Part shown: piece after piece, positions 56,101 to 64,000 of the stretch | How positions within the stretch are numbered: position 1 is the first letter of the stretch | Layout of the letters: each line of letters opens with the position of its first letter | Origin: Diphasiastrum complanatum | Lineage: Eukaryota; Streptophyta; Lycopodiopsida; Lycopodiales; Lycopodiaceae | Length of the DNA: 64,000 nucleotides | Reading direction: 5' to 3' | NCBI GenBank assembly: GCA_029204225.1 | Contig: CM055094.1 | Location: forward strand, 71,979,884 to 72,043,883 | The notes under the pieces: generated by a model | The model's input: only the letters and a program-made list of their open reading frames with translations | What the model was told of the DNA's origin: nothing | Database searches by the model: none | Position numbers and translations under genes: made by a program

Positions 56101-57113
56101 AAAATGATATCACTTTACTTTTGATCTATGTTGATGACATTATCTTAAGTGGTGGTAACAATCTAGATATAGATGAAATCAAGATGGCACTCAAAAGAGA
56201 GTTTGAAATTCAAGATCTTGGTAAACTTCATTATATCTTAGGAATAGAGATTATTAGAACTTCTAAATCTACATTCATATGTCAAGAAAAGTATGTTAAC
56301 TCTATTCTAAAAAGGTTTCATATGGAAGATTGTAAAGTTGTTTCTACTCCTATGGAATCAAATGTAAAGCTAACTACAAGAAGTAATGAAAGATCCTTCA
56401 AGGACATTACTCTCTATAGAAAGCTAATAGGATCTCTTATATGGTTAACCATCACAAGACCTGATCTAAGCTTTGTGGTTGGTAAACTAAGTCAATTTAT
56501 GCAAGATCCTAGTGAGGCTCATTGGAAGCTAGGAAAGAGAGTACTTAGATACATCTCGGGATCTAGAGATTTTGGCATCTTGTATGGAGGAACTACACCT
56601 AACCTTTGTGGATTTTCAGATTCAGATTTTGCAGGTGATCAAATGGATAGGAAGTCAACAAGTGCCTTTGCAATCTATCTTGGAGATGGAGTGGTCTCAT
56701 GGCTATCAAAGAAGCAACCAACTATCTCTCTATCTTCCACCGAAGCCGAGTACAAGGCATTAACAACATGCACCAAGGAGATTCTTTGGATCAAGAGGAT
56801 GTTATTGGATCTTCACTTGCTGGAACCAGAGAAGACTCCAATCATACTTTGTGATAACCTTTCAGCCCAAAGCTTGGCAAGCAATCCTGTTTTTCATGCA
56901 AGGAGCAAGCACATTGAGATTGCTCACCATTTTGTGAGAGATCAAGTCATTGCCAAAGAGGTGGAGCTTCAACATGTCTCTTCAAAGGAGTGTGTGGCTG
57001 ATATCTTCACCAAACCATTGGGAAAGGACCTATATTTAATGCATAGATCTAATCTTGGAATGTGCTCAAAGACTATGTTGAAACTAGCATCCAATGTTGA
57101 AGAGGGAGTGTGA
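53160..57113 (+). CDS. copia Gag-Pol polyprotein, intact
   Basis: One 1317-residue frame. Gag_UBN2 region 1-230 (NYSTWKVRMESLL); zinc knuckle C250-C253-H258-C263; aspartic protease DSGA 309-312; pre-integrase HHCC (H442, H447, C476, C479); integrase D506, D568, E604 (D-x61-D-x35-E); reverse transcriptase from about 809 with YVDD at 990-993; RNase H from about 1150 (FSDSDFAGD, STEAEYKAL, ARSKHIE). All catalytic residues are present. Length is normal for plant copia. The usual ETFAPV motif reads ETFALV (L880). The frame ends 5 bases inside the 3' LTR. Gag packages RNA; Pol copies and inserts the element. Confidence 0.97.
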   Translation: MASNGGIMLESSERLSSSNYSTWKVRMESLLELNELMDIVAEIEERPLTLQEQQRFDKKAKRALHIIKMNVTNELLKEVGKCQSASEAWNALKKLFESKSTSRVLTLRRQIFSSRKREGESAHAFILRVKSLSDDLACIDENIKDGEIVQVMLNGLLNEHANLVQSFAIQRVLPSVVDLQEILLAEEHRLQSKLDGASLQGGGEEAFFTKGKFKGKGKGKGKWSKGGNFDHDDHSSSSSSTKNNKSKFKCFYCGIKGHFANECYKKKREQGERQGNLTIDEEEHNTCESLVMTSSLLANIDDNDPWWIDSGASSHMTIHKEYFTSLLSYEGEGNIIYTANDGQCDIKGIGTIPISLSTNRKANLENVLYIPSITKNLLSVSQMIDKGLDVEFIGDACLISKCGSLIAQGRRHGKLFKLDACVISNHEGCMAREQLTNQEVWHKRLGHPNFKSLEVMAKKELVLGLPKSLVANNSVCEHCALSKSHRLAYSRSTSRSKEAFQLVHYDIHSSSTTSNGGAKMYATFIDDFSRYTWIYLLKSKDEVFAAFVKFKNEMENQFNTKIKCLRSDNGGEYTSNRFKDFCIAHGIKREMSSPRTPQQNGVAERKNRTLCECAKAMRLHANLAKSFWGEALACANYLCNRWTSASLDGKTPHEVLYGRRPSVKHCRIFGCTCFVNITLDDRTKEDPSSKKGVFVGYSEVSKAYKVYIPSTKKVVISRDVIFHEENVSNVVDVDVDVPTNHHDVQDVLDEDGDATPKQTSRKTQRQRAKPSRLTYDEKGKQVVDNSNFAFLTSFDEPTCVGEAIQKKEWIQAMDHEHQALIKSNTWRLVKLPKDKKAIGCKWIFKIKTNQDGSINKYKARLVAKGYAQEYGIDYDETFALVAKMVTIRILISLATLHDWDMWQMDVTNAFLNGDLEEDIYMEQPEGYVSHDEPNHVCYLQKSLYGLKQAPRSWYAKLNSFLLSQNFVMSEYDHSLYFILNENDITLLLIYVDDIILSGGNNLDIDEIKMALKREFEIQDLGKLHYILGIEIIRTSKSTFICQEKYVNSILKRFHMEDCKVVSTPMESNVKLTTRSNERSFKDITLYRKLIGSLIWLTITRPDLSFVVGKLSQFMQDPSEAHWKLGKRVLRYISGSRDFGILYGGTTPNLCGFSDSDFAGDQMDRKSTSAFAIYLGDGVVSWLSKKQPTISLSSTEAEYKALTTCTKEILWIKRMLLDLHLLEPEKTPIILCDNLSAQSLASNPVFHARSKHIEIAHHFVRDQVIAKEVELQHVSSKECVADIFTKPLGKDLYLMHRSNLGMCSKTMLKLASNVEEGV

Positions 57114-57764
57114 AAATTGTCAACATTTCCTAGCTAGTTTGAGGCCTAAATTGGCTAAAATTGTAAATAGTTTTGGTTCTGGAGTTTCACACGTGTGAAC
57201 CAGGCCACAATGTTTTTATTTACTGTATTTTTTCAGTATGATGAAGTGTCAAACTTCATACCCTTCAAAATGAGACCATTTTGATGTATTTTGGTCATAT
57301 AAGCCATTTTTAGCTATTTTTCCTATATAGGGAATAGCTAGGGTCAAGTACCTTCTAGAGAGAGGAGAGAGAGTCATCTTCCTCATCCATAAATAGTAGG
57401 GAAGTCGTGGAGAACAGGTTGGAGAAACCTTTTGTATGCTTCATTGAGATCAATAGATCATTGTCATTGTTTCTTCCTCCATTGAGAGCATTGTTGTGTG
57501 TATTGTCTTCAAGCTATTGTGTATGATCTTAGGTGCTTTCCAAAAGTGATAGGCTGATGTATTATGGACTGTATAATGCTATTTTGGGCCGCACTTGATG
57601 TTTATGGAAGTTTCCATTTGTGATAAATGCTTTTTGATCAAGTTCTTTGCATTCTAGGTAGCATAGAATGTGTTGCCAATTCCTAGCTTATGTAGTTTGG
57701 AGTGCAAGCATTCAAGCCAATGATCTTGGAGTTTAGATCCACTTAGGATCTGTATTTTTTCACA
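57109..57764 (+). repeat. 3' LTR of the intact copia
   Basis: Same length as the 5' LTR. Differences seen are GATGT against GATGC (about 57287) and AATAGC against AATATC (about 57336). Confidence 0.97.
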
Positions 57765-57769
57765 ATCCA

Positions 57770-59150
57770 CAGTTGATAAAGATCTTGTCATAATTTAATG
57801 TTGAGTTTTCTCTTGACTGAATATCATATTTAGCAAGAGTGGTATTAGAGCAAAATAAATTCCCAAAATCCTGTATCACCCAAAAAGTGGTAAACAATAC
57901 TTCAAGTAAACAATACTCCTTCAAGAACCCAACAAAGGCATGCTATAGAGGGGTTATTTGGGAAACACACTAACTTGCTCTACAAGTTACTCAGGTATGG
58001 TGGAGATATTTATGTCTCTTAGGGCTTTGATCTAATGGTGTTCGTCATAGCATATATGTTTCCTTTTGGGGTCATGATATGTTAAATATAGTAAGCCTAG
58101 TTTATTTTAGTCTAATATAAATTTATAGTTTTAGCAATTTTTTTAACATTTGTTTATGTGACAGTTCCATGTGCCTTGTTTACGACAAGTATAAATACCG
58201 AGTTGAGACAAGCATTTCTTAATGGGGTCTATCTTTCCATGTAGTGGAACCCCCAAAAAAGTATGTGTCTATACATGTAATGTTTTCTCTCTTTGCATAA
58301 TATATAGTTTTTGAAAGTTGCTTAGGCAGTGGTACACTATTTCCTTCTATCTATGTGATTTTGATGGTTGATATCTTGTGAAAAAATTTCCAGTAACAAA
58401 TTGTAGGATTGATTTTCTACATGGTATCAGAGCCTTGGTCAGGTATAATTGTATAGCAATCAGTGAAGAATTCTGGGAGAATTCAAAAAGCTTAGAGGAT
58501 TAAGGGTTCTTGTGAAGGATTTCAAATCAATGATGATCCAACCATTAAAATATCTTGGGTAACAAAAGAAGCTACTCTACCAATCTCACCAATGTAGAAA
58601 AATCAGCATCTACACACAAAATGAGATGCAAACTCTAACAGAACTTGATCAAACATGAATCAAAACATAAAGTATTGTTGTTGTCCATACAAAACCAGTA
58701 AGCTACTATATTTTGCACGTATGGATCCAAAAATAGCAAATATAGATCATTCTGCACATAGAATTGCATGCAATCACAAGTATATTGCACCAATGGATAG
58801 TAGAACCCAAGAGAGCCATGTATAAGCATGAAATGAGATAGAGAAGAGAGAAGATATGTCTCTCCATGAGTTACATTTTTTTATAACAGGTCCAAACCCT
58901 ATTTGGCCACTTGGCTTTCCTACCATAATGTAAACCCTAGTATTTTTGGGTCTAGATTCAAAGTACCCAACATTCAAATTTGAATCTACTCAAACTCAAC
59001 TTATAAATTTCCCACACTTTCAAAAAGTGTTTATTCAAAGAAAATCTAGACTAATGAACTTTGAAAAGTCAAACTCTAAGTCTAAAACAAAGTTGGCCTC
59101 AATTTTTCAAATATAAAAATGTAACAAATATGATCAAACTAGTTGAATCT
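57770..59150. other. Old retroelement debris
   Basis: TGGTATCAGAGCC at 58422 preceded by TTCTACA looks like an LTR end plus primer site of another copia on the plus strand; the LTR start could not be fixed. Near 58200-58265 a scrap reads QAFLNGVYLS, resembling the copia AFLNG motif. The segment just below 59156 (minus strand TGTGAAAGATTC) is probably the 3' LTR of the antisense copia relic next to it. Confidence 0.5.
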
Positions 59151-59156
59151 TTCACA

Positions 59157-60600
59157 CTCCCTCTTCAACTAGTTGTAGCATAGACTTTGATAACACTCCA
59201 AGTGAAGTCCTATGCTTCATGAAGAGGTTTTTTCCCAATTCTTTGGTGAAGATATTAGCTACACATTCCCTTGAGGACACATGTTGAAGCTCCACCTCTT
59301 TTGCAATGACTTGCTCCCTTTACAAAATGATATTGCACCTCAATATGCTTGCTCCTAGCATGAAAGATAGGATTGGTTGCAACCTATGGGCTAATTTATT
59401 TTCACAAAAGATGATTGGGCTCTCTAAAAAATCCAACAAGTGAAGATCCTTGATCATCCTCTTGATCCATACCATCTCCTTTGTGCAATGTGTAAGAGCT
59501 TTGTACTCGGCCTCACTAGATGACAATGAGATAGTGGCTTGTTTCTTCGACATCCATGATATAGCTCCATCACCTATGAAAATACAATGAGCACTAATGG
59601 ATTTCCTATCCATTATATCTCCAGCATAGTCTGAATCTGAAAATCCAAAAAGATTAGATGATGATCCCTCATACAATATGCCAAAATCTCGAGTTCCAAT
59701 GATGTACCTCAAAACTCGTTTTCCTAGCTTCCAATGCTCCTTACTAGGATCTTGCATGAATTGACTCAATCCTCCAACACAATATCTTAGAGGTTGGTCT
59801 AGTAATGGTCAGAAAGATGAGTGAAGCAACTAGCTTTTTATAGAGAGTAATGTCCTTGAAAGATCTTTCACTACCTCTTATGGTTAGCTTTCCATGAGAC
59901 TCCATAGGTGTATTACTAGCTTTTGCATCTACCATATGAAATCTCTCTAGAATAGAATTACCATCCTTCTCTTGACAAATGAAAATAGATTGAGAAGATC
60001 TAATGACTTCTATTCCCAAAATGTAATCCAAGTTATCAAGATCATGCACCTCAAACTCCTCCTTAAGAGCACTCTTGATATCCTCCACATCTTGATTGTC
60101 TCCACCACTAAAGATGATATCATCCACATAGATTAGCAAAATGGTAACAACATTCCCAATAAACCTATAACAAAGTGAATGATCATACTCACTCATAACA
60201 AAGCCTTGAGAGAGTAAAAAAGTGTTAAGCTTAGCATACCAACTCCTTGGTGCTTGCTTAAGGCCATACAAACTCTTTTGTAGTAGACACGCATGATTTG
60301 GCTTTGTTGATGAAATGTAGCTCTTGAGTTGCTCTATGTACACTTCCTCCTCAAGATCACCATTCAAGAATGCATTTGTAATGTCCATTTGCCATAGATC
60401 CCATCCATAAAGTGTAGCAAGTGAGATGATGACTCGAATGCTTACAATCTTTGTCACGGGTGCAAAGGTGTCATCATAGTAAATCCCTTGTTGTTGAGCA
60501 TATCCTTTTTCCACTAACCTTGCCTTGTACTTGTTGATAGATCCATCTTGGTATGTCTTCACCTTGAAGATCCATTTGCATTCAATAGTTTTCTCTAACT
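59157..60600 (-). pseudogene. copia reverse transcriptase-RNase H relic
   Basis: Minus strand. Reverse transcriptase: CKWIFKVKTYQDGSINKYK, TNAFLNGDLEEEVY, KSLYGLKQAPRSWYAKLN and YVDDIIFSGG are intact in one 272-codon frame (60562-59744). A frameshift near 59760 leads to the RNase H frame (FGFSDSDYAGDIMDRKS, SSSEAEYKAL), which shifts again near 59385. The frame is followed by AGTTGAAGAGGGAG and TGTGAAA, the same purine tract and LTR start as the intact element, so it is a relative of that family. Gag, protease and integrase are absent. Confidence 0.92.
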
Positions 60601-61015
60601 TTGCAAATTTCGAGAAGTGGTTGGGAATGTTCCTCGTTCAAAATAGACGATCTTCAGCATTTTCTCTCTCTTTGGGATTTTGCGAAAAAACCGAAGGTGC
60701 CCTTAAAAAGGCGAAGGTGTCCTCAAAAAGGCGAAGATGTCTTTAAAACAATTTAACTCATGAAAATAGATGACCATCGGGAATTTTCTCTCTCTTCGCA
60801 TTTCTCAAAAAAATGCGAAAAAACTGAAGGTGTTAAAAACAGTTAAACTTTTGAATTGTTGCAGAATAGTTTAAACTGTTCAACTATGCTAGTTTTGCAT
60901 TTCGGGGAAATGCACACTGTGAAAACATAGTTCATTTCTGTAGACTGTTCCGACACTTAGTGTATTTTTGCAGACTGTTGCAGCACTTAGTGTATGACTT
61001 CAAGTGATTGAACTT
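60601..61015. other. Gypsy-type leader sequence with short tandem repeats
   Basis: Contains repeats of AAAAAGGCGAAGGTGTCCTC (about 60700-60745) and other GCGAAGG words, the complement of CCTTCGC words in the 20.7-kb and 25.3-kb parts of the gypsy element. Non-coding. Confidence 0.45.
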
Positions 61016-61298
61016 AACACAGCCAGTTTATATGGTTTTCCATTTTTCAATAACAGGATAAAACAAGGCGACGCACCTTTTGGAGCACTCACTAACTCAA
61101 AATCGCTCTTCCTTGGTACGATTTCTGTGACAATGAGCTGTAAATCTTAAGATTATTGTAGCTGCTAATTGGTATGCGTGTTGGCCCTATGGGCCTCCCG
61201 AATGTCTTCTGGACTATGGACTGATACAACCTCATTAAAAAACAAGCTCTCGAGGATGCTCGAAAATGATTTATTCTTGACGATCATGAGCGCCATAT
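61016..61298 (+). repeat. Direct repeat, partner at 25703-25998
   Basis: Matches from ACAGCCAGTTTATATGG to about ATTTATTCTTGACG. It adjoins leader-like sequence in both places, so it probably belongs to the gypsy internal region. Confidence 0.75.
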
Positions 61299-61984
61299 TG
61301 CTTGACGTGTGGTACAAAGGAAGTTACTGCCACAATCCTTAATGAATTTAAGAGTACATTAAAGAAGGGTTATGTCAATAAAACAATTAGTACTGGAATT
61401 AATTAATCTCTTACGAAAATGGTAGAATGCATGTCCTCTTTTCCGGTGGTGTGAGGGGAGCTACTTATTAGCTATGAGTCTTAGGAAAGATTAAAAGAAA
61501 ACACTCTATGCTAAGGATGCACTTTGCTTGATGTTGATTTTTTTCGGGTGAGTTGAGCGACAATTGCGAATACGATTCTGTGTCTAGGTTAGAATTCTAT
61601 CTATTTACAATCTTCTGTATTAACGACGACTACTATGGCAACGAGGGGGAAGCTACCTAAATTCATATGTCGTTCCAAAATTAATATCAATCTGATTCAA
61701 ACCCATGTGGGTGAATTGAGGCTGGAACATTTGATGCATTTTTGCCCTAATAGGGTAGTTGAGGATGCAGCTGCAGAATTTGTTGTCAATTTTGGAGTTG
61801 TTGTGAATGGAAAATTTTCTACAAAGGTTCAAAATGTTAATATAGAAATACGGAAGTTCATGTAGGTCCAAATGATCTTTCCAATGCAATGTATTCTCAT
61901 TCTTATGTGCTTCCACATTTCCTTAGCATGTCTTGTTTTACTTGTTAGTGTTGTTATTTGTGAAGATCAATAAGGTAAGAAGCG
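61299..61984. other. Anonymous; one short unrecognised frame
   Basis: A 76-codon frame at 61635-61865 (starts MATRGKLPKFICRSK) has no recognised domain and no partner in the window. Nothing else is supported. Confidence 0.35.
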
Positions 61985-62564
61985 GGAACCCATCTTCGAC
62001 TCTTCTCATTGGATCGAACTCTGCCACTTGTACCACAATGACACATGAGAGTTCTCCATAAAAGAATCTCGATATGTTTAGTGCCGATGATAGAGCAACA
62101 AATGGCTCATAGCTTATTACTTGCTACATTCCATTTTTTTCTAGTTACATGGTACTTGATAGGTTGCATTCTTTCCCTTGTTTGAGTGATTCTTGTTTGC
62201 CATATTGTTGTGTGAAAAGTGAGGACTATTTTAGCCTCACTCTTCAACAACTCAATCACAATTTGTAGAATATTTGGATGCCTTACTTTTGTTATCACCA
62301 TCATTCTAGTAAGAGCAAAATCATTTGTATGTTGTCATGAGCACTCCAATAACCATGGTAGTTGGAGAAATTTTTGAAGATGTTTACCATTGACACAACA
62401 TGTAAAAATGGTAAGATGTAAATTTGTAGCAAATCAGGGTATGCACATTTCCATATCTAAAAACCATCATCCGAATCACAATATTCGGATTTTAAAGCCT
62501 ACTTATGAAGTAGGCATACATTTAGCTTTCCAAAATACACAACAAGAAACCGACAAAAAATAAG
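61985..62564. repeat. Second copy of the 2829-3397 block
   Basis: Directly oriented partner of 2829-3397. It contains an insertion of about 20 bp relative to the left copy (near 62385). Unidentified. Confidence 0.7.
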
Positions 62565-63334
62565 TTCGTCGAGTGCAATATCTCCAAATCCCATCCACAA
62601 CCCAAATAGAATCATTTTGGCGTTGGGTCTTTGGAAGTCCAACCACAAAATCCATAGAAATACTTTCCCATCATTTTTGAGGGATATCTAGGGGAAGTAA
62701 CAGCCATCTAGTCTTTAAGCATTCAGCTTTGGCTAACTAACAAGGTCTACATTTAACCACATAAGACTCGACAAATGGCTTGAGTTTTGGCCAATAAAAC
62801 TCTCTTTTGACCAAGTCCAAAGTCCTATGTATACCCGGATGACATGCATAGGGAATGTCATGACACTCATAAAGAATTCTCTTCTTTAACTCATCATCTA
62901 CTGGTACACACATTTTTTCATTCCGAAATAGTAAATCACCTCGGATAAAGAATTGTTCTACTATCTGCTATGAGTAGACCCCTATGAGTAGATCCTTATT
63001 CCACTCTCATTTTTTCCTATCTCCACTATCTTCCAGATGGGACCAAAATGAGAATCCGATTCACACCTCCCTCTCAATCAAAGATATAGATCAATGAAAA
63101 TTTGGGTGTACGAAACTTCATTTAGTTCACCAATCCAACTAAGCGCATCCAAAACTTGGTTAGAGCTGCCCTTGACATATCGGATCTCATGATCAATTTC
63201 CTGCATAAGCTCAGCCCAACGAGCTTTATGACCCCTTAGATCGTTCTGATTACAAAAGTACTTTAGAGGCTAGCGACCTGTATACACTATAAACTGACTA
63301 CCGTAAATGTAATTTGGCCGATTTTTAGAGCATT
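62565..63334 (-). pseudogene. Ty3/gypsy pol fragment, second copy
   Basis: Same parts as 3398-4171 (RNase H tail, zinc-binding region, integrase start) in the same order and orientation, with extra substitutions and a deletion of about 40 bp near 62965. In-frame stops are present. It is joined to copia leader at the same base pattern (GAAAAAGCCTAAGTGG). Confidence 0.85.
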
Positions 63335-63689
63335 GAAAAAGCCTAAGTGGTGGCTACAAGATTGCATATCAAGTTGCATGTAGATTTTGAAATAATGAAT
63401 TTTTTGTGATTTTGTCAAAACCCTAATTTTGATTGGATCTCTAGATTGTGAGATTACCGAACCTGATTCGAGTGTGTTTCAATCCTAGGAAGTGGCAAGA
63501 CTCATTAGATTGAGGATAGGTCATAGGTTGGTCTAAATTTCTTTATTCTATGTGTTGAAGCGAATTGAGTAGTTTCACATCTTTGCGATTTCCTTTTGAA
63601 CACATTTGTTGTTGTTCAAAGGAGTGCTTTGTGCATTGAAACAGGTTGAAAGAGAGGATCAGGTCATTGCTACATGGCTACATCAAGTG
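63335..63689 (+). mobile_element. copia leader fragment, third copy
   Basis: Matches 4172-4526 up to the first gag codons (ATGGCTACATCAAGTG), then stops abruptly at 63689 where a coiled-coil frame on the other strand begins. Confidence 0.85.
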
Positions 63690-64000
63690 TGTTGTTGAGC
63701 CAAAATCAGCTCTTGCTGTAGCTTCGTGAGGTCTGCTTGCAACTGTGTGTTATTCGTCGCTAGATGTAGTACCTTGCTTTCCAGAGTGGTTTTAGCAGCT
63801 ACCGCATCCATGATGTATTTTCTCAGAATTTGGTACGTCATCGTTAGATCTGTGGGAACAGCCGGTACACTGGCACTGGCAGGGGCTTTTGTTGTATCGG
63901 CCCCGATGACTTGTGGAGTACCGTCGTCATTGTCTTCTATCAGGTTCTCATTGGACCTGATGCCATCTGGGGTGGTAGGATCTCAGTATGATCAGATGAT
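63683..64000 (-). CDS. Partial coiled-coil frame running off the right edge
   Basis: On the minus strand the sequence is open from the window edge to a TGA at 63683, about 105 codons. It contains TTPDGIRSNENLIEDNDDG, an Ala/Pro-rich linker, then a heptad-like stretch (KTTLESKVLHLATNNTQLQ) and ends QQELILAQQHT. Composition and layout (acidic, linker, coiled coil rich in Gln and Leu) recall the extra frame of the gypsy element at 22454-23000, though no direct alignment is claimed. Its last codons overlap the copia leader joint, so the natural C terminus is probably lost. A host coiled-coil gene is the alternative. Confidence 0.45.

Larger units (their letters stand above)
51332..57764 (+). mobile_element. 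Intact Ty1/copia LTR retrotransposon
   Basis: 6433 bp: 5' LTR 51332-51987, primer site 51988-51999, leader to 53159, a single gag-pol frame 53160-57113, purine tract GAAGAGGGAG, 3' LTR 57109-57764. The target-site duplication ATCCA is perfect on both sides (51327-51331 and 57765-57769). By eye the LTRs differ at only two positions over 656 bp. All hallmarks of a young, possibly active element. Confidence 0.97.

Overview
This is nuclear DNA of a seed plant. The support is AT-rich sequence, plant-type Ty1/copia and Ty3/gypsy retrotransposons, a CACTA transposon with TNP2/DUF4218/DUF4216 blocks, a CYP704-like P450 relic, long GA/CT microsatellites, and retroelement primer sites complementary to plant initiator tRNA-Met. 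The repeat density and the age range of the elements suggest a large genome, possibly a gymnosperm; that is inference. Nothing bacterial, no CRISPR and no rRNA was seen.

Layout. 283-2540 (-) is a decayed copy of a zinc-finger gene whose long form lies at 45486-48382 (+). 2829-4517 is a mosaic of unidentified sequence, gypsy pol and copia leader, repeated in the same orientation at 61985-63689. 4172-6396 is a decayed copia. 7990-9308 is repeated inverted at 48656-49943. About 9620-14183 (-) is a decayed CACTA transposon with a palindrome-rich end, followed by a SET-domain fragment and a copia fragment. 15585-24929 (+) is a large gypsy element with broken gag and pol, no integrase core, and a 2.9-kb extra coiled-coil reading frame before its 3' LTR. 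That LTR is followed by a primer-binding site, so a second copy was once joined in tandem.

25-38 kb is mostly anonymous, with copia leftovers, one LTR, microsatellites and a P450 pseudogene. 39307-41170 (-) is a chromodomain-type gypsy relic interrupted by a 401-bp terminal-repeat element in miniature (TRIM, 40031-40431). Each TRIM LTR contains a tRNA-like sequence with Pol III A and B boxes. 41.2-45.4 kb holds a copia end and a LINE fragment. The zinc-finger gene follows, then a very long TC/AC microsatellite.

51332-57764 is an intact, young copia element: two 656-bp LTRs, a 5-bp target duplication, and one 1317-codon gag-pol frame. 57.8-64 kb returns to relics, including an antisense copia pol and, at the right edge, an open coiled-coil frame.

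Only two coding units look substantially intact: the copia polyprotein and, with one frame break or very short intron, the eight-finger zinc-finger gene. The best candidates for something new are the TRIM with tRNA-like LTRs and the gypsy extra reading frame.
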